Below are positions 1 through 9,307 of a stretch of 64,000 nt of DNA, one piece after another. The position numbers were made by a program, and so were the translations under genes. Below the pieces are notes generated by a model that saw only the letters and a list, made by a program, of their open reading frames with translations, ran no database searches and was not told the DNA's origin. Source of the DNA: Actinomycetota bacterium (GTDB lineage: Bacteria; Actinomycetota; Actinomycetes; Streptosporangiales; Streptosporangiaceae). Position 1 is the first letter of the stretch. Every line of letters starts with the position of its first letter. The stretch lies in the NCBI GenBank assembly GCA_027314595.1, contig DAHVAN010000356.1, positions 1-64,000 of the forward strand. Reading direction: 5' to 3'.

Positions 1-7
1 AGGGGAC

Positions 8-337
8 ATGAGCGCGGAAGACCTGGAAAAGTACGAAGCGGAGATGGAGCTGCAGCTCTACCGCGAGTACCGCGACGTCGTCGGCCTGTTCACCCATGTC
101 GTGGAGACCGAGCGCCGGTTCTACCTCACCAACGACGTGGACCTGAGCGTGCGCTCCACCGACAACGGCGAGGTTTTCTTCGAGGTGACCATGCACGACG
201 CGTGGGTGTGGGACATGTACCGGCCTGCCCGGTTCGTGAAGAACGTGCGGGTCGTCACTTTCAAGGACGTCAACATCGAGGAGCTGGCCAAGAGTGACCT
301 CGAACTTCCGGAGGATAAGCCGGGCTTTTCCGGGTAG
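8..337 (+). CDS. DUF2469 family protein
   Basis: A 109-residue protein that begins with a Lys/Glu-rich helix (EDLEKYEAEMELQLYREYRD) and continues with a beta-rich body ending in an acidic tail. This matches DUF2469, a small actinobacterial family of unknown function usually encoded just after rnhB and before yraN. The ATG at base 8 follows a purine-rich AGGGGA, so the start is well supported; rnhB itself would lie left of the window. It has no signal peptide or membrane segment. Family assignment is from recognition of the sequence pattern, and no function can be stated. Confidence 0.85.
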   Translation: MSAEDLEKYEAEMELQLYREYRDVVGLFTHVVETERRFYLTNDVDLSVRSTDNGEVFFEVTMHDAWVWDMYRPARFVKNVRVVTFKDVNIEELAKSDLELPEDKPGFSG

Positions 338-355
338 CCGGACCCGCATGCGCTC

Positions 356-1102
356 ATGGATCGCCGCATGCTAGGGCTCCCCGACCAGGTGACCGCCTGC
401 CTGTTCGACATGGACGGGGTGGTCACCAAGACCGCGCTGGTGCACGACGCGGCGTGGAAGGAGATGTTCGACGACTTCCTGCGGCAGTGGTCGGACGGGC
501 ACGGGACCGGCTTCGTCCCCTTCGACCCGGCGCGCGACTACGACGAGTACGTCGACGGCAAGCCCAGGCTCGAAGGCACCAGGTCGTTCCTGGCATCCAG
601 GTCCATCGAACTGCCCGAGGGCTCGCCGTCAGACCCGCCGGGGACACCCACCGTGTACGGCCTGAGCAACAAGAAGAACCAGCTGGTGCTCGAGGTGCTG
701 AAGCGCGACGGAGTAGAGGTCTACGACGGCTCGCGCCGCTACATCACCGCGGTGCGGGCCGCCGGCCTGCGCACGGCGATCGTCTCCTCGAGCGCCAATA
801 CGGTCCAGGTGCTCCAGGCGGGCGGGATCGCCGGCCTGTTCGACGCGCGGGTGGACGCGCAGGTGGCCCGCGGACGCGGGCTGCGGGGCAAGCCCGCGCC
901 CGACACGTTCCTCGAGGCGGCGCGGATGATCGGCGTCGAGCCCGCCCACGGGGCGGTGTTCGAGGACGCGCTCGCGGGGGTCGCCGCGGGGCACGACGGC
1001 CGGTTCGGATGCGTGGTGGGGGTCGACCGGGCGGGCCAGGCCGAGGCGCTGCGGGCCCATGGCGCCGACATCGTGGTACAAGACCTGGCAGAGTTGCTAT
1101 GA
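356..1102 (+). CDS. HAD-superfamily beta-phosphoglucomutase-like hydrolase
   Basis: 248 residues. HAD motif I is LFDMDGVVT with D18 and D20, the nucleophile and acid/base pair of phosphomutases. Motif II is IVSSS, then GKPAPDTF carries the motif III lysine, and VFEDALAGVAAG carries motif IV. The helical cap lies between residues 25 and 120. The gene is followed 43 bases later by a GH65 phosphorylase. This pairing is typical of maltose, trehalose or kojibiose phosphorolysis, where the phosphorylase makes beta-glucose-1-phosphate and this enzyme isomerises it to glucose-6-phosphate. The substrate is inferred from context; the family is clear. Confidence 0.85.
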   Translation: MDRRMLGLPDQVTACLFDMDGVVTKTALVHDAAWKEMFDDFLRQWSDGHGTGFVPFDPARDYDEYVDGKPRLEGTRSFLASRSIELPEGSPSDPPGTPTVYGLSNKKNQLVLEVLKRDGVEVYDGSRRYITAVRAAGLRTAIVSSSANTVQVLQAGGIAGLFDARVDAQVARGRGLRGKPAPDTFLEAARMIGVEPAHGAVFEDALAGVAAGHDGRFGCVVGVDRAGQAEALRAHGADIVVQDLAELL

Positions 1103-1145
1103 GCGTCTTCCCCCTGTGAGCCGCCTGCCGTGAGGGAGCCTGGCC

Positions 1146-3506
1146 ATGATCGCTAACGCGCCGTACGGAGTGGAGCCGTGGTGCCTGACCGAATCCTCGC
1201 TTGACCTGGACCTGCTGGCGCAGAGCGAGTCGGTCTTCGCGCTGTCCAACGGGCACATCGGGCTGCGCGGCAACCTGGACGAGGGCGAGCCGTGCGGGCT
1301 GCCGGGTACCTACCTGAACTCGCTGTTCGAGAGCCATCCGCTGCCGTACGCCGAAGCCGGGTACGGGTTCCCGCAGACCGGCCAGACGATCATCAACGTC
1401 ACCAACGGCAAGGTGATCAGGCTGCTCGTCAACGACGAGCCGTTCGACATCCGCTACGGCACGCTGCACTCCCACACCAGGACCCTGGACCTGCGCGGTG
1501 GCACCCTGACCCGGAGCGTGCGCTGGACCTCGCCGGCCGGGAACACCGTGGAGATCAGGTCCGAGCGGCTGGTCTCGCTGACGCAGCGCGCCATCGCCGC
1601 GATCTGCTACACGGTCAGGCCCGTCGACGAGAAGCTGCGTCTTGTCCTCATGTCGGAGATCGTCGCCAACGAGGAGGTGCCGCGGGCCGCCGACGACCCG
1701 CGCGCCGCCTCCGTCCTCGCCTCGCCGCTGGTCAGCGAGGAGCACATGGCGGTCGACGGGAAGCACCCGCGCGCCGTTCTGGTGCACGGGACGCGCAACA
1801 GCAAGCTGCGGCTGGCGGCGGGGATGTTCCACGAGGTCTACGGGCCGGAGCGGATGACGACCGTGTCCGAGGCGTTCCCCGACCTGGGGCGGCTGATGGT
1901 CGCGGCCGAGGTCGCGGCCGGCCAGGAACTGCGCCTGGTGAAGTACCTGGGCTACGGATGGTCGCGGCTGAGGTCCCGCCCGGCCCTGGTCGACCAGGTG
2001 TCGGGCGCGCTCGCCGCGGCCGAGCTCACCGGCTGGGAGGGGCTGCTCGGCGAGCAGCGGGCGTACCTCGACGCGTTCTGGGAGGGGGCCGACGTCGAGG
2101 TCGACGGCGACCTGGAGATCCAGCAGGCCGTGCGGTTCGGGCTGTTCCACATCCTGCAGGCGGGGGCGCGCGCCGAGAACCGGATGATCGCCGCCAAGGG
2201 CCTGACCGGGACCGGGTACGACGGGCACACCTTCTGGGACACCGAGATGTTCGTGCTCCCGGTGCTCACCTACACCCAGCCTGACGCGGCCGCAAGCGCC
2301 CTGTGCTGGCGGCACAGGATCATGCCCGAGGCCAGCAGGCACGCGAGGGAACTGGGCCTTGAGGGCGCGGCGTTCCCGTGGCGGACCATACACGGCGAGG
2401 AGTGTTCGGGGTACTGGCCCGCCGGAACGGCCGCGTTCCACATCAACGCCGACATCGCGGCCGCCGTCATGAGGTACGTGGACGCCACCGGGGACACGGT
2501 CTTCGAAAAGGAGACCGGCCTGCCGCTGCTGGTCGAGACCGCCCGGCTGTGGCGCTCGCTCGGCCAGCACGACGCCGCGGGCAAGTTCCGCGTCGAGGGC
2601 GTGACAGGACCGGACGAGTACAGCGCGGTGAAGGACAACAACGTTTACACGAACCTGCTGGCGCAGCAGAACCTGTCCGGGGCCGCCGACCTCGCCGCGA
2701 AGCTGCCGGACGCCGCGCGCGAGCTGGGCGTGACGACGGAGGAGACCGCGTCGTGGCGGGACGCCGCCGCGAACATGTACATCCCCTACGACGAGCGCCT
2801 TGGCGTGCACCCGCAGCACGACGGGTTCACCGACTACGCGCGGTGGGACTTCGCCGCGACGCCGGAGGACCACTACCCGCTGCTGCTGCACTACCCGTAC
2901 TTCCAGCTCTACCGCAAGCAGGTCGTCAAGCAGGCCGACCTGGTGCTCGCCATGCAGCACCGCGGCGACGCCTTCACCGGCGAGCAGAAGGCCCGCAACT
3001 TCGCCTATTACGAGGGCCTGACCGTCCGGGACTCCTCGCTGTCGGCGTGCACGCAGGCGGTGCTCGCGGCCGAGGTCGGGCACCTGGATCTCGCCTACGA
3101 CTACCTCGCGGAAGCCGCCTTCATGGACCTGCAGGACCGCGAGCACAACACCAGGGACGGCCTGCACATCGCCTCGCTGGCCGGCGCCTGGACGGCGCTG
3201 GTCGGCGGGTTCGGCGGGATGCGCTGCGACGGCAGCGGACTGGCGTTCAGGCCGCGGCTGCCGTCCGGGATCGTCGGCCTGTCGTTCCGGCTGCGCTACC
3301 GGGGACGGGTGCTGCACGTGGAGGTGCGGTCGGGGAAGACGCGCTACTCGCTGATCTCGGGTGACCCGCTGCCGATCGCCCACCACGGCGCGCAGGTGAC
3401 CCTTGGCGAACAGACGGTGACCATGGACATTCCGCCGATGGAGCCGCTGGCCCGCCCGTCCCAGCCGGCTGGAAGGGTCCCCCAGTCCCGCCGCGCCCGC
3501 GAGTAG
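1146..3506 (+). CDS. Glycoside hydrolase family 65 disaccharide phosphorylase
   Basis: 786 residues, the usual length for GH65. The N-terminal beta-sandwich (about 1-260) opens with ESVFALSNGHIGLRG. The (alpha/alpha)6 catalytic barrel contains GYDGHTFWDTEMFVLP, HGEECSGYWPAGTAAFHIN and VTGPDEYS; the last carries the conserved general-acid Glu at about residue 491. KQADLVLAM and RDSSLSACTQAV are also family blocks. The enzyme phosphorolyses an alpha-glucoside such as trehalose, maltose or kojibiose to beta-glucose-1-phosphate and glucose. Which disaccharide cannot be told. The ATG follows GGGAG at a normal distance. It probably forms an operon with the upstream HAD phosphomutase and is cytoplasmic. 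Confidence 0.88.
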   Translation: MIANAPYGVEPWCLTESSLDLDLLAQSESVFALSNGHIGLRGNLDEGEPCGLPGTYLNSLFESHPLPYAEAGYGFPQTGQTIINVTNGKVIRLLVNDEPFDIRYGTLHSHTRTLDLRGGTLTRSVRWTSPAGNTVEIRSERLVSLTQRAIAAICYTVRPVDEKLRLVLMSEIVANEEVPRAADDPRAASVLASPLVSEEHMAVDGKHPRAVLVHGTRNSKLRLAAGMFHEVYGPERMTTVSEAFPDLGRLMVAAEVAAGQELRLVKYLGYGWSRLRSRPALVDQVSGALAAAELTGWEGLLGEQRAYLDAFWEGADVEVDGDLEIQQAVRFGLFHILQAGARAENRMIAAKGLTGTGYDGHTFWDTEMFVLPVLTYTQPDAAASALCWRHRIMPEASRHARELGLEGAAFPWRTIHGEECSGYWPAGTAAFHINADIAAAVMRYVDATGDTVFEKETGLPLLVETARLWRSLGQHDAAGKFRVEGVTGPDEYSAVKDNNVYTNLLAQQNLSGAADLAAKLPDAARELGVTTEETASWRDAAANMYIPYDERLGVHPQHDGFTDYARWDFAATPEDHYPLLLHYPYFQLYRKQVVKQADLVLAMQHRGDAFTGEQKARNFAYYEGLTVRDSSLSACTQAVLAAEVGHLDLAYDYLAEAAFMDLQDREHNTRDGLHIASLAGAWTALVGGFGGMRCDGSGLAFRPRLPSGIVGLSFRLRYRGRVLHVEVRSGKTRYSLISGDPLPIAHHGAQVTLGEQTVTMDIPPMEPLARPSQPAGRVPQSRRARE

Positions 3507-3524
3507 TCTCCCGAACGGGACCGT

Positions 3525-3553
3525 GGCGCCTGTCAGCCTCCCAGGCAGGCGCC
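3525..3553 (+). terminator. Hairpin after GH65 gene
   Basis: GGCGCCTG (3525-3532) pairs with CAGGCGCC (3546-3553) around a 13-base loop, 18 bases after the GH65 stop. There is no U-run, as is common in high-GC actinomycetes. It would separate the sugar-phosphorolysis pair from yraN-comM-dprA. Confidence 0.55.
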
Positions 3554-3712
3554 TGCCGTGAGATCGTCCCCTGGCATTAAAGCAGGCAGCGCTGACGTTT
3601 CGCTGACGTTATCCACATGCGCGGGCCTGCTTAAGCTTTCCTCCACTGCCCGGAACTGCCCGCTGCGCGCCGCCGGGCCGGCGGGCCATCGTCGTTGCCG
3701 GAGGTGATGACG

Positions 3713-4069
3713 ATGCAAGCCAAGGATGTGCTCGGCCGGGACGGCGAGCAGGCCGCGGCCGCCTACCTGGAGGGCCGCGGTTTCCGGATACTCGACCGCA
3801 ACTGGCGGTGCGCCGACGGGGAGATCGACATCGTCGCGGTGGAACGGCACACGTTCGTCGTCTGCGAGGTGAAGACCCGCTCGGGGACGCGGTTCGGGAC
3901 GCCGCTTGAGGCGGTCGGCAGGGCAAAGCGCGCCAGGCTGCGCAGGCTGGCGGTGCGCTGGCTGAACGCCCACGGCGTCCGGTTCGACCAGATACGGATC
4001 GACGTGGTCGGCCTGCTCTACGAGGGCACAGGCGGGGTCACGATCGAGCATGTCAGGGGGGTGGGCTGA
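3713..4069 (+). CDS. yraN: YraN/UPF0102 family endonuclease-like protein
   Basis: 118 residues from the chosen ATG, which lies eight bases after GGAGG; an ATG six bases upstream would sit too close to that site. GRDGEQAAAAYLEGRGFRIL, then ADGEIDIVAVE and VVCEVKTRSG form the Holliday-junction-resolvase-like nuclease fold of UPF0102. The metal-binding Glu, Asp and Glu-x-Lys residues are present. The biochemical role of the family is unresolved. Its stop is followed at once by the comM ATG, so the two are translated together, as in most actinomycetes. Confidence 0.9.
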   Translation: MQAKDVLGRDGEQAAAAYLEGRGFRILDRNWRCADGEIDIVAVERHTFVVCEVKTRSGTRFGTPLEAVGRAKRARLRRLAVRWLNAHGVRFDQIRIDVVGLLYEGTGGVTIEHVRGVG

Positions 4070-5614
4070 ATGGGCCTGGCCCGCACGCGCTCGGTCGCGC
4101 TCGTCGGTGTCACCGGCCACCTCATCGAGGTGGAGGCGGACATCGCCCAGGGCCTTCCGGTGACGATCCTGGTCGGCCTGCCTGATACGGCCCTTCGCGA
4201 GGCGCGGGACCGGATACGCGCCGCGATCGTCAACAGCGGGGAGAAGTGGCCGCAGTCGAAGATCACCGTCGGCTTGTCCCCCGCGAGCCTGCCCAAGCGG
4301 GGCAGCGGCTTCGACCTCGCGATCGCCGTCGCCATCCTCGCCGCCGGCGGCAGGCTGCCGTCGCCGTCGCCTGCCGGGGTCATGTTCCTCGCCGAGCTCG
4401 GCCTCGACGGCAGCCTGCGGCCGGTGCCCGGGGTGCTGCCCGCTGTCGTCGCCGCCGCGGCCGCGGGCGTGGGCACGGCGGTGGTGGCGACGAGAAACGC
4501 GGCGGAGGCAGGCCTGGTGCCAGGCATCCGCGTCGTCGCCGCGGGCTGGCTGGCGGAGCTGGCCATCTGGCTGCGCGGCGGCCCGGTTCCCACGCCCGCG
4601 CTCCCTGCCCCGGCGGCCGGCGATCGGGCCGCCCCGCCCGCCACGGCGGCGCGCCAGCGCGATCTCGCGGAGGTCCTCGGCCAGTCGGAGGCACGCAAGG
4701 CAGCGGAAATCTGCGCCGCCGGCGGGCACAACCTGTCCCTGCTCGGCCCGCCAGGGGCGGGCAAGACCATGCTGGCCGAACGGCTCCCCACGATCATGCC
4801 GAAGCTGGATCCGGCCGCCGCCCTCGAGGTCACCTCGATTCATTCGGTGGCCGGGACGCTGCCGGCCCATGGCGGGCTGGTCACCGAGCCGCCGTTTTGC
4901 GCGCCGCACCATACGGCGAGCAAGGCGGCCATCGTCGGCGGCGGCAGTGGCGTCATCCGGCCGGGCGCTGCCTCGCTGGCGCACCGCGGCGTGCTCTTCC
5001 TCGACGAGGCGCCCGAGTTCGACAGGGACGTGCTCGACGCGCTCAGGCAGCCGCTCGAAGCGGGCGAGGTGGTCATCGCGCGGTCCGCGATGTGCGCCAG
5101 GTTCCCGGCCAGGTTCACCCTGGTGCTCGCCGCCAATCCCTGTCCGTGCGCCAAGGCTGCTTCGGGGGGAGCCGGCTGCGGCTGCAGCCCGGCGGCCAGG
5201 CGCAGGTACCTCGGCCGCCTTTCCGGGCCGCTGCTTGACCGGGTGGACGTGAAGGTCCGGCTGCTTCCGGTGAACAGGCACGAGATGCTCTATGACCGCG
5301 CGCACGCGGAGACGAGCGCTGTCGTGGCGGAGCGGGTGGCCGCCGCGCGGGAGCGCATGGCCCGCCGGCTGAGCGGCACCGCGTGGCGGGTCAACGCCGA
5401 GGTTCCCGGCGCGGAGCTGCGCCGCTCGTACGCTCCCGAGCCCGGCGCGCTGCGGTCGCTCGACCGCGCGATGGAGCTCGGGCAGGTAAGCGCCCGCGGC
5501 GCCGACAAGATCGTCCGGGTGGCGTGGAGCCTTGCCGACCTGGCCGGAAGGCCGCGGCCCTGCGCCGGCGAGGTCGACTCCGCCATCACGTTGTGGCTGG
5601 GGGTGTCCCGGTGA
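4070..5614 (+). CDS. comM: ComM/YifB family magnesium-chelatase-like AAA ATPase
   Basis: 514 residues. The N-terminal Lon-protease-like substrate domain (about 20-165) contains the family block GFDLAIAVAILAA. The AAA+ domain has Walker A GPPGAGKT (226-233) and Walker B VLFLDE (308-313), then NPCPCAKA and a Cys-rich GAGCGC segment typical of the family. A C-terminal Mg-chelatase lid domain follows. In naturally competent bacteria ComM is a branch-migration helicase. Here it is locked to dprA by a GTGA start/stop overlap, which supports a shared role in processing incoming or recombining DNA. Confidence 0.92.
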   Translation: MGLARTRSVALVGVTGHLIEVEADIAQGLPVTILVGLPDTALREARDRIRAAIVNSGEKWPQSKITVGLSPASLPKRGSGFDLAIAVAILAAGGRLPSPSPAGVMFLAELGLDGSLRPVPGVLPAVVAAAAAGVGTAVVATRNAAEAGLVPGIRVVAAGWLAELAIWLRGGPVPTPALPAPAAGDRAAPPATAARQRDLAEVLGQSEARKAAEICAAGGHNLSLLGPPGAGKTMLAERLPTIMPKLDPAAALEVTSIHSVAGTLPAHGGLVTEPPFCAPHHTASKAAIVGGGSGVIRPGAASLAHRGVLFLDEAPEFDRDVLDALRQPLEAGEVVIARSAMCARFPARFTLVLAANPCPCAKAASGGAGCGCSPAARRRYLGRLSGPLLDRVDVKVRLLPVNRHEMLYDRAHAETSAVVAERVAAARERMARRLSGTAWRVNAEVPGAELRRSYAPEPGALRSLDRAMELGQVSARGADKIVRVAWSLADLAGRPRPCAGEVDSAITLWLGVSR

Positions 5615-6810
5615 CCGGCAGGCTCGATGAGGAAAGGTACGGGCGGGCGGCGCTGACCTACCTCGCCGAGCCCGGCGACCGGCGGCTCGGCGGGCTGGCG
5701 CGTTCGCACGGAGCGGCGCGGACCCTGGCGGCGATCAGGGCCGGCGTGCTTGCGGACGAGCCTGCCAGCGGCGACGTCCTGGCTGGCGCCGGCGCCCTGG
5801 GTGCGGCGCGTGCCACGGCGGCCAGGCGGGCCATGTCCCGATGGCAGGTGCGGCTGGGCGAATTGCCGTCGGCGGAGGAGATCGCCGGGTTCTGCCGGGC
5901 CGGGATCCGGCTGGCGTGCCCCGGCGATCCGGAGTGGCCGGCCCGCCTTGACGACCTGGGCGACGCCCGGCCCTACGCGCTGTGGCTGCGCGGCGCCGCG
6001 GACCTGCGGTTCAACTGCCTGCGCTCGGTGGCGATCGTCGGGTCGCGCGCGGCGACCGCCTACGGCTCCTATGTGGCGTCGGAGTTCGCGGCCTCGGTCG
6101 CCGCGCGCGGCTACGCGGTGATCTCCGGCGGGGCCTACGGCATCGACGCGGCCGCCCACACGGGCGCGCTGGCCGCCGGCGGCGTGACCGTCGCGGTGCT
6201 CGCGTGCGGCGTGGACGTGCCCTACCCGGCCGGCCACGCCGCCCTGCTCGACGCGATCGCGGCCCACGGGGTCATCGTCAGCGAATGGCCGCCCGGCCGG
6301 ACCGCCACCCGGCTGAGGTTCCTCGTCCGCAACAGGGTGATCGCCGCGCTGGCCCCGGGAACGCTCGTGGTGGAGGCCGGGCAGCGCAGCGGCGCGCTGA
6401 ACACCGCGCGGCACGCCCGCGACCTCGGCCGTCCGCTGATGGCGGTGCCGGGCCCGGTCACCTCCGAGATGTCCGCCGGGTGCCACACGATCATCAGGGA
6501 CTGGCAGGGGATGCTCGTCACCAGCGCGGCCGATGTCACCGAGTGCCTGTCCCCGATCGGCACGCCCGCGGACCAGCCGCCGGGCCCGCACGCGGGGGGC
6601 CGGGCCGCGGCCGTGATCGGGCGTGACGCGCTGGACCTCGAGACCGCCACCGTGCTCGACGCGCTGCCGCTGCGGGGCGGGATGGGCCCGGCCAGCATCG
6701 CCGTCAAGGCCGGCCTTGACCCGGACACCGTGATCCGCCGCCTCGGAGCGCTCGCCGCCGCCGGCCTCGCCGAACGCTGCGACAACGGCTGGCGCCTGCG
6801 CCGCGCCTGA
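5611..6810 (+). CDS. dprA: DNA-processing protein DprA
   Basis: 399 residues, starting at a GTG that overlaps the comM stop (GTGA). The Rossmann-like core carries [10 protein letters not shown] (about 140-149) and [13 protein letters not shown] (about 171-183), which form the DNA-binding pocket, then RNRVIAAL and [13 protein letters not shown]-terminal winged-helix-like domain (about 340-399) is present. DprA binds single-stranded DNA and loads RecA during transformation and recombination. Competence in this organism is not shown, but comM-dprA pairs are widely kept in actinomycetes. Confidence 0.93.
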   Translation: MTGRLDEERYGRAALTYLAEPGDRRLGGLARSHGAARTLAAIRAGVLADEPASGDVLAGAGALGAARATAARRAMSRWQVRLGELPSAEEIAGFCRAGIRLACPGDPEWPARLDDLGDARPYALWLRGAADLRFNCLRSVAIVGSRAATAYGSYVASEFAASVAARGYAVISGGAYGIDAAAHTGALAAGGVTVAVLACGVDVPYPAGHAALLDAIAAHGVIVSEWPPGRTATRLRFLVRNRVIAALAPGTLVVEAGQRSGALNTARHARDLGRPLMAVPGPVTSEMSAGCHTIIRDWQGMLVTSAADVTECLSPIGTPADQPPGPHAGGRAAAVIGRDALDLETATVLDALPLRGGMGPASIAVKAGLDPDTVIRRLGALAAAGLAERCDNGWRLRRA

Positions 6811-6886
6811 GTCCGATTCGCTCCGGCCGGCTGAAACCTTCGCGAGATGGTTTCCCAACGGCCCCGGTCCGGTGCACACTGTGCCC

Positions 6887-7972
6887 ATGGCTACGCCACA
6901 GGCGCGGGCCGCCGGCGCGGACGGCCCGCGACAGACGCTGCCTACGGGGCTGAGCGTCGCGCTGGCCGAGTTCAGCGAGCATCTCGACGCCGAGCGTGCG
7001 TTGTCGCGTCATACGATTCGCGCCTATCACGGTGACATCGCCTCGCTTCTGCGGTACGCGTGGCGTTCCGGGGTCAGCGAACCAGGCTCGCTCGACGTCA
7101 CGATGCTGCGCGGCTGGCTGGCCTGCCAGCACCAGGCCGGGGCGGCACGGGCCACGCTGGCGCGCCGCGGCGCGGCGGCACGGGCGTTCACCTCGTTCGC
7201 GCACCGCCAGGGGTGGCTCGCCGCCGACCCCGGGCCGCAGCTCGGCACCCCGAAGGTGCGTCGCGTCCTGCCCCAGGTGCTGCGCAGGGATGAGATCAAC
7301 AGGGTCCTCGCGGACTGCGAGGACCGGGCGCTGCGGGACTTCGCCTCCGGTCAGCGGGCGACCGCGGCGCTGGCCATGCGCGACGCCGCCGTCCTCGAAC
7401 TGCTTTACGCGTCCGCGATCCGGGTGAGCGAGCTGTGCGAGCTTGACGTCGGCGGCCTGGACCAGGAGCGGCGCACGGTCCGCGTGCTTGGCAAGGGGCG
7501 GAAGGAACGGGTCGTCCCCGTCGGCGTGCCCGCGGCCCGGGCGGTGGCCAGGTGGCAGGAGCTCGGGCGTCCCGTGCTGGCCGGCCAGCGCAGTGGAACC
7601 GCCCTTTTCCTGGGCGCGCGCGGCGGGCGCCTCGATCCGCGCAGCGCGCGGCGCATCGTGCACGCGCGCCTGCGCGGTGCCGCCTTCCCCGCGGCCGCGG
7701 CCGCGGCTGCGGCCGCACGACCCGGGACCGCGCCAGCCGCGCTAGCCGCGGCTGCCCGGGAGGGCGGGCATGACGCCCCGCAGGCCGTGCGGGACGCGGG
7801 ACCGCACGCGATCCGGCACACCGCCGCCACCCACCTGCTCGAAGGCGGCGCGGACCTGCGCAGCGTCCAGGAGATCCTCGGCCACTCCTCGCCGGCCACG
7901 ACTCAGATCTACACGCACGTCTCGGCCGAGCGCCTGAAGGCGAGCTATCGCCAGGCGCACCCACGCGCGTAG
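6887..7972 (+). CDS. xerC: Tyrosine recombinase XerC with Ala-rich insertion
   Basis: 361 residues from the ATG at 6887; a GTG 15 bases upstream is possible. The N-terminal SAM-like DNA-binding domain contains [19 protein letters not shown]. The catalytic set is complete: R179 (SAIRVSE), K203 (LGKGRKER), H307 and R310 (HAIRHT), H333 (LGHSS) and the nucleophile Y342 (IYTHV). It resolves chromosome dimers at dif with a partner recombinase. Residues about 265-304 are an Ala-rich low-complexity insert just before the HAIRHT box, longer than usual for XerC. It precedes rpsB as in other actinomycetes. Confidence 0.92.
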   Translation: MATPQARAAGADGPRQTLPTGLSVALAEFSEHLDAERALSRHTIRAYHGDIASLLRYAWRSGVSEPGSLDVTMLRGWLACQHQAGAARATLARRGAAARAFTSFAHRQGWLAADPGPQLGTPKVRRVLPQVLRRDEINRVLADCEDRALRDFASGQRATAALAMRDAAVLELLYASAIRVSELCELDVGGLDQERRTVRVLGKGRKERVVPVGVPAARAVARWQELGRPVLAGQRSGTALFLGARGGRLDPRSARRIVHARLRGAAFPAAAAAAAAARPGTAPAALAAAAREGGHDAPQAVRDAGPHAIRHTAATHLLEGGADLRSVQEILGHSSPATTQIYTHVSAERLKASYRQAHPRA

Positions 7973-7973
7973 T

Positions 7974-8000
7974 GCGTCCGACTTGAAGTAGTCTGGACGC
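7974..8000 (+). terminator. Weak hairpin after xerC
   Basis: GCGTCCGAC (7974-7982) and GTCTGGACGC (7991-8000) pair with one bulged base around an eight-base loop, directly after the xerC stop. A plausible but weak transcription stop. Confidence 0.4.
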
Positions 8001-8319
8001 GGTCGCTTCGTACGCGCCGTCAAGACGCACGCGGTGACCGTAATTCGCGTGCCCGTGTGCCGCACGAAACCAGCAACAGTCAGGACATCGCGAACGGTCG
8101 CCGCCAGGCGAGCCTCGCACCAAGGACGGACCTGACGGGGACCTGGGATCGCGCGGGACCGCACCACTCGGTCCGCCGGCCAAGGCGAACGGCGAAAGGG
8201 GCGAAAGCTCCCGCCCAAGGCCGGCCGCTCGGTGCGGGACAATCCCGGGCGCCAGGAGGTAAACCGAGCCGCGCGCGGCCGGGACAGACGCCGCGCGCAT
8301 GTAAGGAAGGACCGTAGCG
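8001..8319 (+). promoter_or_regulatory. rpsB leader and promoter region
   Basis: No coding sequence is supported in these 319 bases. The stretch must hold the rpsB-tsf promoter and a long 5' leader, because xerC appears to end in a hairpin. AAGGAAGGA about 10 bases before the rpsB ATG is a strong ribosome binding site. I could not identify a known ribosomal-protein leader motif with confidence. Confidence 0.4.
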
Positions 8320-9282
8320 ATGCCCCCGGTCGTCACCATGAAGCAGCTCCTGGAGAGCGGCGTCCACTTCGGCCATCAGACCAGGCGCTGGAACCCGAAG
8401 ATGAAGCGTTACATCTTCACCGAGCGCAACGGCATCTACATCATCGACCTGCAGCAGTCGCTGGACTACATCGACCGCGCGTATGAGTTCATCAGGGAGA
8501 CGGTCGCGCACGGCGGCACGATCCTGTACGTCGGAACCAAGAAGCAGGCGCAGGAGGCGATCGCCGAGCAGGCCCGCCGGGTCGGCATGCCCTTCGTCAA
8601 CCAGCGCTGGCTGGGCGGGATGCTGACGAACTTCTCCACCGTGTTCAAGCGGCTGCAGCGGCTGAAGGAGCTCGAGGAGATCGACTTCACCGACGTGGCA
8701 GGCTCCGGCATGACCAAGAAGGAGCTGCTGCAGCTCAAGCGCGAGCGCGACAAGCTGGACCGCACCCTCGGCGGTATCCGCGACATGAGCCGGGTGCCGA
8801 GCGCGGTCTGGGTCGTGGACACCAAGAAAGAGCACATCGCGGTCAGCGAGGCGCGCAAGCTGGGCATCCCGGTGGTCGCCATCCTGGACACGAACTGCGA
8901 CCCGGACGAGGTGACCTACCCGATCCCGGGCAACGACGACGCGATCCGCAGCGTGGCGCTGCTGACCCGGGTGGTCGCTGACGCGGTGGCGGACGGCCTG
9001 ATCGGGCGGGCTGGCGCGTCGGACGGCGACCAGAAGCCGTCCGACGACCAGTTCCTGAGCGAGGAGCCGCTGCCCGAGTGGGAGCGTGACCTGCTCGGGG
9101 GCAGCGCCGCCGCAGCGGCCGAAGCCGGGCCAGCGGCCGAAGCCGGGCCAGCGGCCGAGACGACCGAGCCGGCCGCCGCCGAGACCACCGAGCCGGCCGC
9201 CGCCGAGGAGGTCGTCAGCACCACCGCGGCGACCGCCGAGGTGGTGGCGCAGGCCGAAGCCGACGCCGCCGGCGACGAGTGA
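8320..9282 (+). CDS. rpsB: 30S ribosomal protein S2
   Basis: 320 residues. The start [20 protein letters not shown] (after a short lead) and [29 protein letters not shown] and [22 protein letters not shown] are canonical S2 blocks. Residues from about 250 form a long Ala/Glu tail built from short internal repeats: two copies of a block reading AEAGP and two of a block reading TTEPAAAE. This makes the protein longer than most S2 proteins, though such tails are frequent in actinobacteria. Followed 25 bases later by tsf. Confidence 0.97.
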   Translation: MPPVVTMKQLLESGVHFGHQTRRWNPKMKRYIFTERNGIYIIDLQQSLDYIDRAYEFIRETVAHGGTILYVGTKKQAQEAIAEQARRVGMPFVNQRWLGGMLTNFSTVFKRLQRLKELEEIDFTDVAGSGMTKKELLQLKRERDKLDRTLGGIRDMSRVPSAVWVVDTKKEHIAVSEARKLGIPVVAILDTNCDPDEVTYPIPGNDDAIRSVALLTRVVADAVADGLIGRAGASDGDQKPSDDQFLSEEPLPEWERDLLGGSAAAAAEAGPAAEAGPAAETTEPAAAETTEPAAAEEVVSTTAATAEVVAQAEADAAGDE

Positions 9283-9307
9283 CCAGACAGGAGCGAGGAA
9301 CCACGAC

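Noticed and set aside
744-3386. Long minus-strand frame of 880 codons opposite the HAD and GH65 genes
   Set aside because: Arg/Pro/Gly-rich antisense frame with no motif; the plus strand encodes clear HAD and GH65 proteins.
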